Counted from the first letter of the stretch, positions 31,842 through 41,863 are shown. The stretch: 64,000 bases of DNA from Pseudodesulfovibrio nedwellii (GCF_027923765.1 NZ_AP026709.1:2785501-2849500), one strand, 5' to 3'. Translations and numbers: made by a program. The notes: generated by a model from the letters alone, not told the origin.

Positions 31842-32828
31842 ATGCATCGTACCTTTTCTCTTTCCACATATATGCGTCAAAGGTTTGGACAACGTGTTCA
31901 GAAAATCCCTCTGGACGCGGGATTCTCGTGTCCTAATCGCGACGGAACTATTTCTCGGCAGGGGTGTGTTTTTTGCAACCCTCTCGGTTCCGGTTCCGGC
32001 ATGCGCGAACGAGGGTTGTCTCTGACTGAACAATGGGCCTTCTGGCGTGATATCCATCTGGGAACACACGGTATCGAACTTTATACAGCCTACCTGCAAT
32101 CCTATTCCAACACCTACGGCCCGGTGGAGAAGCTGGCACAGACATTAACCGCGCTCGATGGTCTGCCCGGTTTGAAATCTCTTGCCCTTGGGACACGTCC
32201 CGACTGTCTGGATGCGGAAAAGCTTGATCTTCTTGCCGAGCAAAAGGATGCGTTGGGGCTGGCGGAGGTCGTTTTGGAGCTTGGTCTGCAATCTTCAAAC
32301 AACGCAACGCTGACTCATATCAATCGAGGGCATGACGCTGCGGTCTTTGCCGAGGCTACGGAAGCCGCTGTTGCGCGTGGATTGAACGTTGTGGCTCATG
32401 TCATGGCTGGATTGCCGACTTCGGAAGGTCGTGAGGGGCAGGAAGAGCTTTTGGCAACCATCGAGTACCTCGACGCGCTTCCGATTCATGGCATCAAGTT
32501 TCACAACGTGTATGTGTGCCGGGGAACGCAGTTGGCGCGATGGTTTGAAGGCGGACAGTATGTGCCCATGACGCAGGCCGAGTTTTTGGAGAATCTGTCT
32601 GAGGCAATCATGCATCTAGATCCTAAAATCGTCATTCATCGCCTCAATGGGAATCCTCAAAAGGGAGAACTGCTCGCCCCGGACTGGGCCGCCAACATGC
32701 GCGGCATGCACAACGCTATTCGTGCGTATTTTAAAAAAAATGATGTCTGGCAGGGTAAGAAAAATGGCGCCGAAGACGGGCCTCCGGAGTGGTTTTCTCC
32801 AGACTTTGAGAGAGGACGGCTTTCATGA
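31842..32828 (+). CDS. TIGR01212-type (YhcC-like) radical SAM protein
   Basis: 328 residues. FSCPNRDGTISRQGCVFCN gives the three cysteines C30, C42 and C45 with the unusually long first spacing characteristic of TIGR01212 proteins; GALYKSRG-type glycines are replaced by GLGTRPDCLD and AHVMAGLP segments of the SAM barrel. The reaction of the family is not established to my knowledge. It is divergent from mreB and overlaps the next small gene by four bases. Confidence 0.85.
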   Translation: MHRTFSLSTYMRQRFGQRVQKIPLDAGFSCPNRDGTISRQGCVFCNPLGSGSGMRERGLSLTEQWAFWRDIHLGTHGIELYTAYLQSYSNTYGPVEKLAQTLTALDGLPGLKSLALGTRPDCLDAEKLDLLAEQKDALGLAEVVLELGLQSSNNATLTHINRGHDAAVFAEATEAAVARGLNVVAHVMAGLPTSEGREGQEELLATIEYLDALPIHGIKFHNVYVCRGTQLARWFEGGQYVPMTQAEFLENLSEAIMHLDPKIVIHRLNGNPQKGELLAPDWAANMRGMHNAIRAYFKKNDVWQGKKNGAEDGPPEWFSPDFERGRLS

Positions 32829-33109
32829 AACATGAACACGTCAGTCTGTCATGTGACACGATCTGTCCCTTTTGCGGGACGACGGTTCCGGGCGGTGCCA
32901 GTGTGTGCACAGGGTGCAAGGCTATCTATTGTATCCGAAGGCGGCTAGGAAAACTTGGTCTTTCTTTTTTTGTGGCAGGCCTTTTTCTTGGCTACACACT
33001 GTCGCCGGACCATGTGTTTTCTATCGCATTGTTTGTGTCGGCCATAGGGGCATTCTGCATGAATGTGCTCGACGCTCGTAAGCCTTTTTGGCTTCGATAC
33101 GAAGTCTAA
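32825..33109 (+). CDS. Small zinc-ribbon membrane protein
   Basis: 94 residues. CPFCGTTVPGGASVCTGCKA (about 14-33) is a four-cysteine zinc ribbon. Two hydrophobic helices follow (LGLSFFVAGLFLGYTL and VFSIALFVSAIGAFCM). Its start overlaps the radical SAM stop as ATGA, so it is translationally coupled. Unrecognised family; probably a cytosol-facing metal-binding membrane adapter. Confidence 0.7.
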   Translation: MKHEHVSLSCDTICPFCGTTVPGGASVCTGCKAIYCIRRRLGKLGLSFFVAGLFLGYTLSPDHVFSIALFVSAIGAFCMNVLDARKPFWLRYEV

Positions 33110-33129
33110 TCAAAGTCCGGTTCTCACGG

Positions 33130-33774
33130 TTATTTTAATTGAGCGGCTATTTCTTTTGCCGTCAGCACTGAACATCCTACTTTTTCAAGATCAGCACAGT
33201 CCTTGTCCGTGATTCCGGCGATGCAGTCGTGCACGGCTACCACGCGCAGGTGGCAACTCATTGCGTCGTATATGGTCTGGCGAACGCAGTTGGCGAACCA
33301 TGTCCCCGTCACAATCACTGTTTTGGCAGGAGCCTCCAGCAGGTACCATTCGAGTTGCGTCTTGTAGAAGGCACTCCAGCTTTGTTTGTAGAGAACACAC
33401 TCTTTTGCGGAAATGCTTATCGGTGTTCCCCATTGTAGAACTTCATGGTCGATGACAGTTCCTTTCGGGAGGAGTCCGTCTGCTATTTGTGCCCCCCATG
33501 TGTCGGGAATGACGAATTCTGTTCCGTTTTCAAGCTGTGCTCGACGGCATGGTTCTGCTTTCTGTCCGTTTTGATTGTAAAGCCGCATGACATGGGCAAT
33601 ATGTTTGTGGGCTTTTCGAAAGGTTTCGATCAACGTTATGGTCTGGGGTAGGATTTCGAGGGCTTCGGGTCTTGAAGCCGTTCCTTCGGGCTGAACAAAG
33701 TCATTTTGCATATCAATGACGATAAGGGCGCAGGAATCGAAGGTCGGACAGGTGTGTGGGTCTTGCTGGAGCAT
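33130..33774 (-). CDS. Isochorismatase-family cysteine hydrolase
   Basis: 214 residues. The catalytic triad of the family is visible: Asp in VIDMQNDF, Lys in YKQSWSAF and Cys in TGTWFANCVRQT. Such enzymes are nicotinamidases, ureidoacrylate or other amide hydrolases, or isochorismatases. The absence of neighbouring NAD or siderophore genes leaves the substrate open. Soluble; precedes the DMT transporter gene on the minus strand only in position, since it is transcribed after it. Confidence 0.85.
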   Translation of the reverse strand: MLQQDPHTCPTFDSCALIVIDMQNDFVQPEGTASRPEALEILPQTITLIETFRKAHKHIAHVMRLYNQNGQKAEPCRRAQLENGTEFVIPDTWGAQIADGLLPKGTVIDHEVLQWGTPISISAKECVLYKQSWSAFYKTQLEWYLLEAPAKTVIVTGTWFANCVRQTIYDAMSCHLRVVAVHDCIAGITDKDCADLEKVGCSVLTAKEIAAQLK

Positions 33775-33789
33775 GGTGGTTAAGGAGGG

Positions 33790-34695
33790 TTATGAAGTTT
33801 GTCGATTGAATCGAGGATGTGTGGCAAGGACAATGCCGCTGACGATGAGCAGGAAGCCTGCACCGTGAGCCCAGGTGGCTGATTCATTCAGGATGAAATA
33901 GGCTTCCACCGCGCAAAATACAGGCAGAGTATAATAGATAAATGAGGCCACGGTTGGGCCGATGATGGAAACGGCCTTGGTCCAGAGGGCATAGGACACG
34001 AGTGATGCGCCGATGCCGATGTACAGGACAGAGCCGACGACCGTGGATGTCAGGTTGAATTGCGGCGCGATGGATTGTTCGATTAATGCGCCCGCAATGA
34101 GAGGGAGCACTCCGATGAAAAAGGTCGTGCCGAGGTAAGCGTACGGATTGATTTCCTGTGGTTTTTTCTTGAGCAGGATGGAATAGACTGCCCAAAGGAA
34201 TCCCGCACCCAACATCCAAATATCCCCGACATGGAAGGAAAGATCGCGTAAGATTTGGAGCTGGCCTCGTGTGACCAGTATCACGATGCCGGTGATGGAA
34301 ATTACCAGTCCCATAGCCCGAAAACGGGTTATTGCTTCACCAAGGAATATCCGTGACAGGATGACCACGAATACCGGTGTGGTTGTGGCGATGAGCGACA
34401 GATTCAAGGCCTCGGTGGTGTGGCCGGCCTGATAAATGAGCGTGTTGAAGACTGTGACCCCGAACATGGCGGAGATCAACATGTGGCGCCAATGCTTGCG
34501 GATACGATCTCGTTCACGCCAGATGATGGGCGCAGCAAAAGGCAGCAGTACTATTGTGGCCGTGGACCAGCGCAAGGCGGCCAAGGTAACGGGTGGGAGT
34601 ACGTCGCCGAGCCCCCGTGCAATGATGAAGTTGCCTGACCAAATGAGCGTAGCCAACAGAGCGCAAAGTGAGCCGAAGCTTTTGCTTGGAGTCAC
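33790..34695 (-). CDS. DMT-superfamily (EamA) transporter
   Basis: 301 residues, ten hydrophobic helices in two EamA repeats (LCALLATLIWSGNFIIARGL opens the first, IWMLGAGFLWAVYSILL the second). GTG start one base after the HMA stop, so probably co-transcribed with the small copper-chaperone-like gene. EamA proteins export amino acids or metabolites; the substrate is unknown. Confidence 0.82.
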   Translation of the reverse strand: MTPSKSFGSLCALLATLIWSGNFIIARGLGDVLPPVTLAALRWSTATIVLLPFAAPIIWRERDRIRKHWRHMLISAMFGVTVFNTLIYQAGHTTEALNLSLIATTTPVFVVILSRIFLGEAITRFRAMGLVISITGIVILVTRGQLQILRDLSFHVGDIWMLGAGFLWAVYSILLKKKPQEINPYAYLGTTFFIGVLPLIAGALIEQSIAPQFNLTSTVVGSVLYIGIGASLVSYALWTKAVSIIGPTVASFIYYTLPVFCAVEAYFILNESATWAHGAGFLLIVSGIVLATHPRFNRQTS

Positions 34696-34696
34696 C

Positions 34697-34894
34697 CTAA
34701 CTGACCACTTCGAAGCCGATCTTGGTGATGGCCTCCTTAATGGCTTCGGGTGAGATGGAAGCGTCTTCGGAGTAAGTGACTTCGCCTGAAAGCAAGTCGA
34801 TGTTTATGTTTTTCGCGCCCAAAGCTTCCATGGCTTCAGTGACGGATTTGACGCAATGTTGGCAGCTCATGCCTTTGACTTTAACGATGGGCAT
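34697..34894 (-). CDS. Heavy-metal-associated domain protein, CopZ-like copper chaperone
   Basis: 65 residues consisting of one ferredoxin-like HMA domain with the metal motif GMSCQHCVKSV (Cys10, Cys13) and a C-terminal GFEVVS. Carries Cu(I) to the CopA ATPase encoded just upstream. GAGGGAG lies seven bases before the ATG. Of the three small metal-linked genes, this one has the clearest assignment. Confidence 0.9.
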   Translation of the reverse strand: MPIVKVKGMSCQHCVKSVTEAMEALGAKNINIDLLSGEVTYSEDASISPEAIKEAITKIGFEVVS

Positions 34895-34938
34895 AAAATG
34901 ACTCCCTCTTTTATAGTGATGATTATCCGGCGTCGCCT

Positions 34939-35370
34939 TTAGAGCGCACCGAGATTCATTTTATCGGCGATGGCGGTCATGTTTTCGGACGTGATTTCCT
35001 TGTCCGAATCAAAACCGGCCATGCACAGGATAGTGAGACTTTTTTTGGAGTCAAGCAAGATCATTAGACCGCCGGAGCCGGGCATGCCGGGTTCGAAGAA
35101 GAAAGCCTTGTGCCCTTTGTATTCCAATACCTGTGCATCGGGCATTTGGCTTTCCTGATCCGAAGCCAGCGTAAACTGATAGTTCAGTCCATTGGCCTGC
35201 ATGCCGACAAACGCGCTGTCTTTATCGGCAGCCGCACCGATTTCCTGACCATTGGGAATAGCCTTGGCAGCCTGTGTCTTGAGTTCCGCCAGATTCCAGT
35301 CACCGGCAAAAACAGAGGAACAGAGGCAGAGGACGGCCAAAAGAGTAAGAACAAGTGCGGACTTTTTCAT
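34939..35370 (-). CDS. Small exported protein of unknown function in the copper cluster
   Basis: 143 residues. Signal peptide MKKSALVLTLLAVLCLCSSVFAG then a soluble domain (DWNLAELKTQAAKAIPNG...). No domain recognised. It lies between copA and copZ-like genes and contains a single mature cysteine and methionines but no Met-rich copper motif. Probably periplasmic; a role in copper handling is suggested only by position. Confidence 0.65.
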   Translation of the reverse strand: MKKSALVLTLLAVLCLCSSVFAGDWNLAELKTQAAKAIPNGQEIGAAADKDSAFVGMQANGLNYQFTLASDQESQMPDAQVLEYKGHKAFFFEPGMPGSGGLMILLDSKKSLTILCMAGFDSDKEITSENMTAIADKMNLGAL

Positions 35371-35384
35371 GAAAGCTCCAAGAA

Positions 35385-35431
35385 GGTTGCGTTATGTACG
35401 AAAGAAGGACTTGTTCATACATAACGCAACC
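35385..35431. repeat. 14-bp perfect inverted repeat between copA and the exported protein gene
   Basis: GGTTGCGTTATGTA (35385-35398) and TACATAACGCAACC (35418-35431), with a 19-base loop. There is no T run, so it is not a standard terminator. It may stabilise or process the mRNA, or be an operator. Confidence 0.7.
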
Positions 35432-35459
35432 GAATATGCAAATAAAAAAAGTGATGTCT

Positions 35460-37946
35460 TTATTCGCTCTTGAAGAATCTCAGCCGTAAGGAGTTGGATA
35501 CTACGGTCACGGAACTCAGTGCCATGGCCGTTCCTGCGATCATGGGATTCAGGGTTGGTCCGCCAAAGATATGCAATACACCTGCGGCCACCGGGATGCC
35601 GATGACATTGAAGGCGAACGCCCAGAAAAGGTTTTCCTTGATGTTGGTCATAGTTGCCCGTGAAAGTTTGAGCGCGGTCAATATGCCGTGCAGGTCGGAT
35701 TTCATGAGCACCACATCGCCGGATTCCACGGCCACATCAATGCCTGATCCCATGGCGATGCCGATGTCGGCTTGTGCTAGTGCCGGGGCGTCATTGATGC
35801 CGTCGCCCACCATGGCGACCTTACGTCCATCTGCCTGAAGTCGGGTGATTTCTTCGGCCTTGCGGTCAGGCATGACACCAGCGATGACGGTGTCGATTCC
35901 GGCCCGTTCCGCAATGACCTTGGCATTTACTTCGCTGTCGCCTGTCAACATGACCGGGGTCAAGCCATTGGTTTTGAGCTTGGCGATAACTTCAGGGGTT
36001 TCACCGCGCATCTCGTCGGCAATGGCGAACAGGGCGTTGAGTTTGTTTTCGGACGCGAAGTAGACAACAGTCGCACCTTGTTTTTCATAGTGGCCTACGG
36101 CTTCTTCTGCGAATCCATCTTCACCGAAATTGCAGCCGTGTTCCTGCATGAAGGCCCAGTTACCAATGAGAATTTCTCGATAATCAATGGTCGCCTTAAT
36201 GCCTTTGCCCGGAATTGTTTCAAAGGCTTTTGGTGTCGGATATTCGAGGTCTTTGTCCTTGGCATATCGGATAATAGCCTGTGCCAGCGGGTGTTCGGAT
36301 TGGGATTCTGCGGCTGCAGCCAGATAGATGGCTTCAGTCTGGGCCATGGTGCCACGGACCATGGTGATGGCAGCCAGTTCAGGTCGACCGTGGGTCAGGG
36401 TCCCGGTCTTGTCGAAGACCACGGTGTCGAGGTCGCCCGCACCTTGCAAGGCTTGGCCGGATTTGATGAGTACACCGAGTTGTGCGCCGCGTCCGGTGCC
36501 GACCATAATAGCGACCGGGGTCGCCAATCCCATGGCGCATGGGCACGCAATGACCATGACGGCCACGAAAATACGCAGGCTGAACGGGAAGTCAGCTCCG
36601 CCGATGAAGTACCAAGCCAAGCCAGCCAGCAGAGCTATGAGCATAACTGTTGGTACAAAATAGAAACTGATGGTGTCCGCGAGATTGGCAATGGGTGCTT
36701 TGGACCCCTGTGCTTCCTGTACGAGTTTGATGATACGCGCCAACACGGTGTCTGCCCCCACGCGTTGGACTTCCATGGTCAATGCGCCGTGGGTGTTGAG
36801 CGTGCCTCCGGCCACAGTGTCGCCGATGTTTTTGCCTACGGGCATGGGTTCACCAGTAAGCATGGATTCATCCACTGAAGATTTCCCGTCAGCGACTATT
36901 CCGTCTACCGGAATACGTTCTCCCGGTTTGATCAGGAGCAGGTCTCCGGCTTCCACTTCTTCGACTGCGATGGATGATTGTTCGCCATCAACCAGCAGGG
37001 TGGCTGTGTCCGGGGTCAACTGCATGAGCGCACGAATGGCATCGGATGTCTTGAGTTTTGAGTGGGCTTCAAAATATTTGCCCATGGAAATCATGGCGAT
37101 CAACACTGCGGCTGATTCATAATAGAGGTCCATGGCGTGCATGTGGACGTCACCGATGGAGCTGGCAATAGCGATAGTGTTCCATAAGGAATACAGGAAG
37201 GCCGCACCTGTGCCCATGGCTACGAGCGAATCCATGTTTGGGCCGCCACGCAACAGGGCCGGGATGCCTTGGAGATAGAAGTTTCGACCAGACCAGACCA
37301 CGGGGAGGGTCAGTAGCAGTTGTGCCAGCGCAAAATTGAGCGGCGACTGCATGGGGTCAAGAAATTGTGGGAGCGGCATTCCCCACATGTGGCCCATGGA
37401 CAGGATTAGCAACGGCAGAGCGAACAGAAAGGCCGGGATGAGTGCGCGTTTTTGGGTGGCGAGCCTTTCTTCGGCCTTTTTACGACGGGATTCGAAAAGA
37501 GTCGTGGTGTCGGACTGGACTTCCGAAGAGAATCCGGCGTCTGTAATGGCCTGCCTGATGTCTCGGCGGGAAATTTGTGTGGAGTCAAATGAGAAAGAAC
37601 CAGTCTCGGCAGCCAGATTTACGGCCGCGATGTCTACACCGGGAAGATTGCCTATAACGCGTTCTATACGCCCGGAGCATGCTGCGCAATGCATGCCGCC
37701 CAGTGCGAGGTTGAGATTGGTCAATCCGCCTTCCACAGGGAAAACGGCCTCAAAGCCGAGGTCCTTGACGCGTTCGCCGATGGTTTTGGCAGTCACAACC
37801 TCGGGGTCGAATGTCAGGTCCATGGTCTCAGTAGCCAAGTTGACGTTTGCTGATTCCACGCCGTCCATATCACCAACAACGCGTTCAACGCGTCCGGAGC
37901 AGGCCGCGCAATGCATTCCATTAATCTGTACCAGAGTCTTTTTCAT
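35460..37946 (-). CDS. copA: Copper-exporting P1B-type ATPase CopA
   Basis: 828 residues. Two N-terminal HMA domains, each with [10 protein letters not shown](V/I)ER, precede eight membrane helices with the ion-path motif [11 protein letters not shown]. Phosphorylation site [12 protein letters not shown], the TGD motif [10 protein letters not shown] and the hinge [12 protein letters not shown] are intact. Exports Cu(I) to the periplasm using ATP. AAGGA lies nine bases before the ATG. It precedes the exported small protein and the CopZ-like gene on the same strand, forming a copper-resistance set. Confidence 0.97.
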   Translation of the reverse strand: MKKTLVQINGMHCAACSGRVERVVGDMDGVESANVNLATETMDLTFDPEVVTAKTIGERVKDLGFEAVFPVEGGLTNLNLALGGMHCAACSGRIERVIGNLPGVDIAAVNLAAETGSFSFDSTQISRRDIRQAITDAGFSSEVQSDTTTLFESRRKKAEERLATQKRALIPAFLFALPLLILSMGHMWGMPLPQFLDPMQSPLNFALAQLLLTLPVVWSGRNFYLQGIPALLRGGPNMDSLVAMGTGAAFLYSLWNTIAIASSIGDVHMHAMDLYYESAAVLIAMISMGKYFEAHSKLKTSDAIRALMQLTPDTATLLVDGEQSSIAVEEVEAGDLLLIKPGERIPVDGIVADGKSSVDESMLTGEPMPVGKNIGDTVAGGTLNTHGALTMEVQRVGADTVLARIIKLVQEAQGSKAPIANLADTISFYFVPTVMLIALLAGLAWYFIGGADFPFSLRIFVAVMVIACPCAMGLATPVAIMVGTGRGAQLGVLIKSGQALQGAGDLDTVVFDKTGTLTHGRPELAAITMVRGTMAQTEAIYLAAAAESQSEHPLAQAIIRYAKDKDLEYPTPKAFETIPGKGIKATIDYREILIGNWAFMQEHGCNFGEDGFAEEAVGHYEKQGATVVYFASENKLNALFAIADEMRGETPEVIAKLKTNGLTPVMLTGDSEVNAKVIAERAGIDTVIAGVMPDRKAEEITRLQADGRKVAMVGDGINDAPALAQADIGIAMGSGIDVAVESGDVVLMKSDLHGILTALKLSRATMTNIKENLFWAFAFNVIGIPVAAGVLHIFGGPTLNPMIAGTAMALSSVTVVSNSLRLRFFKSE

Positions 37947-38026
37947 CGTTGATAATCCTTCTCAATGAGTTGGTGCACATAGTGCGCATTGAAAGAGAAT
38001 TTGGCAAGAGGGAATATTAATTCCGT

Positions 38027-40240
38027 TTACTTGGCCGTTCTGACAAGTCTGAGAAGATCATAAGGATATTGTTTATCCAGTGATTCAAAGACTGGAGTCA
38101 GAGACGTGATTCCCTGTTTTTCAAAGGCCTTGATGGAAAGTCGAATGTTTTCGATTTCTTCGTCGGGCAAATCGATAACCGTACGGTAATCAATCTTGCC
38201 AAAATCCACGGCTTGTATGAGATGTCGCCATATGGAAGTGGGTTTAAGGCTGCGTTCTTTGGCCACCTGATCGATATCGCGGTGTTTCAAGAACAGGTCG
38301 AGAGATGTCTGCGCCGTATTGGAAAATTCGTTTTTTTTCGCTTTTTTCTTTTCTCGCTGTTCAAATCGCTCTTCCGGGATTTCTGCGACGTTGGCTGGGC
38401 GGCCATGCTCTTTCTCATGCCTTTTGAGGCCGGACAGGAACCGTTCGCCGAATCGGTCGAGTTTAACCTGACCAACGCCTGACATGAGGCCAATTTCGTC
38501 GAGGTCCTGTGGGCGATATTGCACGAATTCCAGAAGCGTCTTGTCCGGGAAAATAGCATAGGGCGGCGCACCTTGTTCTTCGGCCACTTTGAGGCGCAGG
38601 TCGCGCAATGCATCGAACAGGGCTTCGGCTTCCCATGTGTTGAGAATGTCCTCGGCCATGACCACACGCTTTTTCTTCTTGGACTTGCGAGGCAGGACCG
38701 GGTCGGTGCGGAGCCGGACTTCCTTTTCTCCCTTGAGCACGGGCCATGAATGTTCGTTCAGGGCCAATGCATTGAACCGTTCAAGGTCCACGGACACAAG
38801 CCCACTCGCCAGCAATTGGCGGTACACGGATTTCCATTGTTCCTGATTCATCTCTGTGCCGATGCCGAAGGTGGACACGCGGTTATGCCCGAATCGTGTG
38901 ATGCGGTCGTTTCCCTTACCAACAAGCACTTGCGACAGGTAGTTGACGCCGAAGCGTTGTTCGGTGCGAAATATGTTGGAGAGCGCCTTTTGTGCGGCCT
39001 CGGTGCCGTCCCAAGTCTCTACAGGATTCAGGCAGTTGTCGCAGTTGCCGCAGGGCTCGATATGTTCACCGAAGTAGGCGAGCAGGGCCTGACGGCGGCA
39101 GGTTGCGGTTTCCAGAAAGGCGAACAGAGAGCCGAGTTTGGCGTGTTCGACCATTTTCCGTGTCCCGGCGGCTTCACCTGAATCGATCATGGAACGCAAT
39201 ACGGCGATATCCTGCATGCCGAAACACATCCACGCCGAGGCGGGTAATCCGTCGCGTCCCCCACGCCCTGTTTCCTGGTGGTATGCTTCCAGGGATTTGG
39301 GTGGTTCAAGGTGGCAGACAAACCGTACGTTGGGTTTGTCCACGCCCATGCCAAAGGCGACTGTCGCTACCATGATGACGCCTTCCTCGCGCATGAATCG
39401 GTTCTGATTGTGGGCACGATCTTGGGCAGACATCCCGGCGTGGTACGGCAGGGCGGTGAAACCGTTCTTTTGAAGAAATTCTGCGGTTTTATCCACTTTC
39501 TTACGGCTTAAACGATAGACAATGCCTGCGTCATTGGGGTGGTTTTCCTCAATGAATCGCTTGAGCATGGACGTGGCGTTTTTTTTGGGCACCACTGTAT
39601 ATGTGATATTGGGTCGGTCGAATCCGGTGGCAAATACTTGCGCTTGTTCCAGTTGCAAATTGCGGATGATATCCGCCTGCGTCGGTTCGTCTGCGGTAGC
39701 GGTCAAGGCCAGACGCGGCACGTTTGGGAACCGTTCCTTGATGACGGACAACTGCATATATTCTGGCCGGAAATCGTGCCCCCACTGGGATACGCAATGC
39801 GCTTCATCAATGGCGAACAGGCACGGGTTGCACCGGGACAACATGTCAAGGAAGCCTGGTTTGCAGAGCCGTTCCGGGGCTACATAAAGCAGGTCGAGCT
39901 GGCCGTTTACGAGCATTTGTTCGATGTCGTAGGCCGTGTTCGGATCAAGGGATGAGTTGAGACAGGCCGCACGCACTCCCATCTGCGTCAGTCCTTGTAC
40001 CTGATCTTGCATGAGTGCGATGAGCGGGGAGACACAGATTCCTACCCCGTCACGTAGCATGGCCGGAATCTGGTAACACAGCGATTTGCCGCCGCCTGTG
40101 GGCATGAGTACCAATGAATCGCCGCCGCGCATGGCGTTGTCGATGATTGGCTCCTGCAACCCGATAAAGTCGGTGAATCCGAAGACGGAAGAAAGTATTT
40201 CGCGAGGCGACGATATGGGGGAAGATGTAGGGGAGGACAT
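38027..40240 (-). CDS. recQ: ATP-dependent DNA helicase RecQ
   Basis: 737 residues. Walker [13 protein letters not shown] box [18 protein letters not shown], the helicase C lobe [10 protein letters not shown], four zinc cysteines in CRRQ...CGNCDNC, then the RQC winged helix and an HRDC-like domain ([21 protein letters not shown]). A further helical C-terminal extension of about 100 residues is present. Unwinds recombination intermediates. No typical ribosome site is visible before ATG 40240, so the start is less sure. Confidence 0.96.
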   Translation of the reverse strand: MSSPTSSPISSPREILSSVFGFTDFIGLQEPIIDNAMRGGDSLVLMPTGGGKSLCYQIPAMLRDGVGICVSPLIALMQDQVQGLTQMGVRAACLNSSLDPNTAYDIEQMLVNGQLDLLYVAPERLCKPGFLDMLSRCNPCLFAIDEAHCVSQWGHDFRPEYMQLSVIKERFPNVPRLALTATADEPTQADIIRNLQLEQAQVFATGFDRPNITYTVVPKKNATSMLKRFIEENHPNDAGIVYRLSRKKVDKTAEFLQKNGFTALPYHAGMSAQDRAHNQNRFMREEGVIMVATVAFGMGVDKPNVRFVCHLEPPKSLEAYHQETGRGGRDGLPASAWMCFGMQDIAVLRSMIDSGEAAGTRKMVEHAKLGSLFAFLETATCRRQALLAYFGEHIEPCGNCDNCLNPVETWDGTEAAQKALSNIFRTEQRFGVNYLSQVLVGKGNDRITRFGHNRVSTFGIGTEMNQEQWKSVYRQLLASGLVSVDLERFNALALNEHSWPVLKGEKEVRLRTDPVLPRKSKKKKRVVMAEDILNTWEAEALFDALRDLRLKVAEEQGAPPYAIFPDKTLLEFVQYRPQDLDEIGLMSGVGQVKLDRFGERFLSGLKRHEKEHGRPANVAEIPEERFEQREKKKAKKNEFSNTAQTSLDLFLKHRDIDQVAKERSLKPTSIWRHLIQAVDFGKIDYRTVIDLPDEEIENIRLSIKAFEKQGITSLTPVFESLDKQYPYDLLRLVRTAK

Positions 40241-40285
40241 GGGGAGCGAGACTATGGCAAAGGGTCGCTCAAGGCAATGAAAAGC

Positions 40286-40702
40286 CTAAACCACACTCGC
40301 CAGCATGGCGCCAGGTGGCGGTAGAATTTGTGCTGTGCTTTTGGCGTAGGCTGAAAGTGCGGCCTTGATACGGCTCTTGGGCGGTGTCTCGGTGGAAACT
40401 GTCTCGGGGTGCCGTTCGCGGTAGTATGCGCCATCCGCGCCGACTTTGGCACGCAGGTTTTCTACTTCGGCTTCAGTCTCAAAGGCTCGGGCTTTTTGAT
40501 TTTGTTGACGAACGTCACGTGACAGGGACGGATCGAAGACTGTTTCTTCCTGCTGATAGTCCAGGCCGAACTTACCCAGGCGAAAACCGAAAGACGTGGT
40601 TTTCGTCGTTGCCTGTGGTTGTACCTGCTTTTTTACGGGCCGCTTGTCAGCAAGGTCCGATGTTTTGCGGTACTGTTCTGATGCGTGGCCTGTGATGCGC
40701 AC
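40286..40702 (-). CDS. Hypothetical protein
   Basis: 138 residues, GTG start at 40702 with AGGAG six bases upstream. Low complexity, rich in Lys, Gln, Ala and Pro; no membrane helix, signal or recognised domain. The structured RNA-like leader and T-run hairpin at 40744-40860 lie directly upstream in the same orientation. Confidence 0.6.
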   Translation of the reverse strand: MRITGHASEQYRKTSDLADKRPVKKQVQPQATTKTTSFGFRLGKFGLDYQQEETVFDPSLSRDVRQQNQKARAFETEAEVENLRAKVGADGAYYRERHPETVSTETPPKSRIKAALSAYAKSTAQILPPPGAMLASVV

Positions 40703-40728
40703 GATCGTCTCCTACGACTTGGTTGCCA

Positions 40729-40754
40729 GCCTTTTTTTGTGTACAAAAAAAGGC
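40729..40754. repeat. 12-bp perfect palindrome GCCTTTTTTTGT / ACAAAAAAAGGC
   Basis: Arms are 40729-40740 and 40743-40754, separated by GT. The A/T tract also serves as the T run of the minus-strand hairpin described next. Confidence 0.7.
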
Positions 40755-40860
40755 CGTGGCGATTCCCATCGCAGCCCGGCCATCCCTGTGACTTTCGTCA
40801 CGCTCAATCCAGAGGGACCCGTGGTTTTCCGCTTCCCATCCGTGGGAGTTGGCAAACTTC
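40744..40860 (-). ncRNA. Candidate structured RNA with terminator (possibly C4/CI-type antisense RNA relic)
   Basis: Read on the minus strand, a hairpin CCCA/TGGG (40835-40846) is followed by a helix AGGGA/TCCCT wrapping GTGAC-GAAA-GTCAC, a GNRA-capped stem (40788-40801). Then comes a GGCC...GCGAT-TCCC-ATCGC...GGCC hairpin (40752-40781) followed by seven T. Three helices and a terminator in a gene-free stretch argue for a functional RNA. From memory it resembles the C4/CI immunity RNAs of P1- and P4-type phages, and the opposite-strand frame reads like Ash-type mini-proteins. This is a recollection, not a search result. Confidence 0.4.
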
Positions 40861-40902
40861 ACTCAGTCATTCGAACTATTACTATAATCATTTGGTTGAT
40901 TT

Positions 40903-40932
40903 TTGACAACCCCGTCCATAAGGGGCTACTAG
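40903..40932 (+). promoter_or_regulatory. Weak candidate promoter for nfnAB
   Basis: TTGACA (40903-40908) is followed after 17-18 bases by CTACTA/TACTAG. The -10 match is poor. The stretch 40861-41011 otherwise shows nothing recognisable. Confidence 0.3.
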
Positions 40933-41011
40933 CAAAGACCCTGTCACCGAATACCATTCGGGCTTTGGCGAGGGATACAGAGAGTCACTTCAACACGCGA
41001 GAAAATTTGAG

Positions 41012-41863
41012 ATGGGTTACGAGATTTTAGTCAAAGAAGAGCTGATCCCGGGACAGACCACCCTGATGGTTATTGATGCGCCCCAGGTCGCCAAAAAAGC
41101 CAAGCCCGGAAATTTCGTTATGCTTCGGACCACCGAACACGGCGAGCGTATTCCGTTGACCATTGCGGATTGCGATAAGGGAAATGGCACAATTACCATT
41201 GTTTATCTTGTAGTGGGCAAAACCACTGCCGAGATGAATACGCTTAATCAGGGTGATGTGCTTATGGATGTGTGCGGCCCACTCGGCAAGCCTACACATA
41301 TCGAAAAGTCCGGGACTGTTGTTTGTGTTGGTGGCGGCACTGGTATTGCGGCCATGCACCATATTGCTAAGGGACACGCTGCAGCCGGAAACCGCGTTAT
41401 CGCCATTATTGGCGCACGTTCCAAGAACCTACTTCTCTTTTGCTCCGAACTTTCTTCGTTCTGCCCCGAGGTTCGCATTGCCACGGATGATGGCAGTGAA
41501 GGCCACAAGGGATTTGTCACCGAGGTTCTGAAGGATATCCTTGAAACCGAAGATGACGTAGCCGAAGTGGTCGCTATTGGTCCGGTTCCCATGATGGAAG
41601 CGGTTTGCAACGTAACCAAACCCTTTGGCACCAAAACTACCGTATCCCTCAACTCCATCATGGTGGATGGCATTGGTATGTGTGGAGCCTGTCGTTGTTC
41701 CGTGGGTGGCAAAACACAGTTCGCCTGTGTGGATGGCCCGGAGTTTGATGGTCATGAGGTTGATTTTGCTGAATTGAAAACACGTTTGTGGCAGTTCAAG
41801 GAACAGGAAGGGGAATCCATGGAACTGTTTAGCAGGGAGTGCCAGTGCAATGGCGGAAAATAA
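41012..41863 (+). CDS. nfnA: NfnA: FAD/NAD(H)-binding subunit of NADH-dependent ferredoxin:NADP+ oxidoreductase
   Basis: 283 residues of the sulfide dehydrogenase/dihydroorotate-dehydrogenase electron-transfer family. FAD-binding RIPLTIADCD block near residue 50, NAD-binding GGGTGIAAMHHI near 108 and a C-terminal [2Fe-2S] motif MCGACRC...C near 227-240. With NfnB it couples NADH and reduced ferredoxin oxidation to NADP+ reduction by flavin bifurcation, feeding biosynthesis in sulfate reducers. It overlaps nfnB by 14 bases. Confidence 0.92.
   Translation: MGYEILVKEELIPGQTTLMVIDAPQVAKKAKPGNFVMLRTTEHGERIPLTIADCDKGNGTITIVYLVVGKTTAEMNTLNQGDVLMDVCGPLGKPTHIEKSGTVVCVGGGTGIAAMHHIAKGHAAAGNRVIAIIGARSKNLLLFCSELSSFCPEVRIATDDGSEGHKGFVTEVLKDILETEDDVAEVVAIGPVPMMEAVCNVTKPFGTKTTVSLNSIMVDGIGMCGACRCSVGGKTQFACVDGPEFDGHEVDFAELKTRLWQFKEQEGESMELFSRECQCNGGK

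Noticed and set aside
37960-37995. Imperfect GTGCAC/GTGCGC dyad in the copA upstream region as a copper operator
   Set aside because: One mismatch in six bases, and the sequence does not match CueR or CsoR site patterns well enough to claim.
40596-41030. 144-codon plus-strand frame resembling an Ash-type phage protein
   Set aside because: It spans the RNA-like region and the start of nfnA in another frame and has weak coding character. Kept only as support for the RNA hypothesis.
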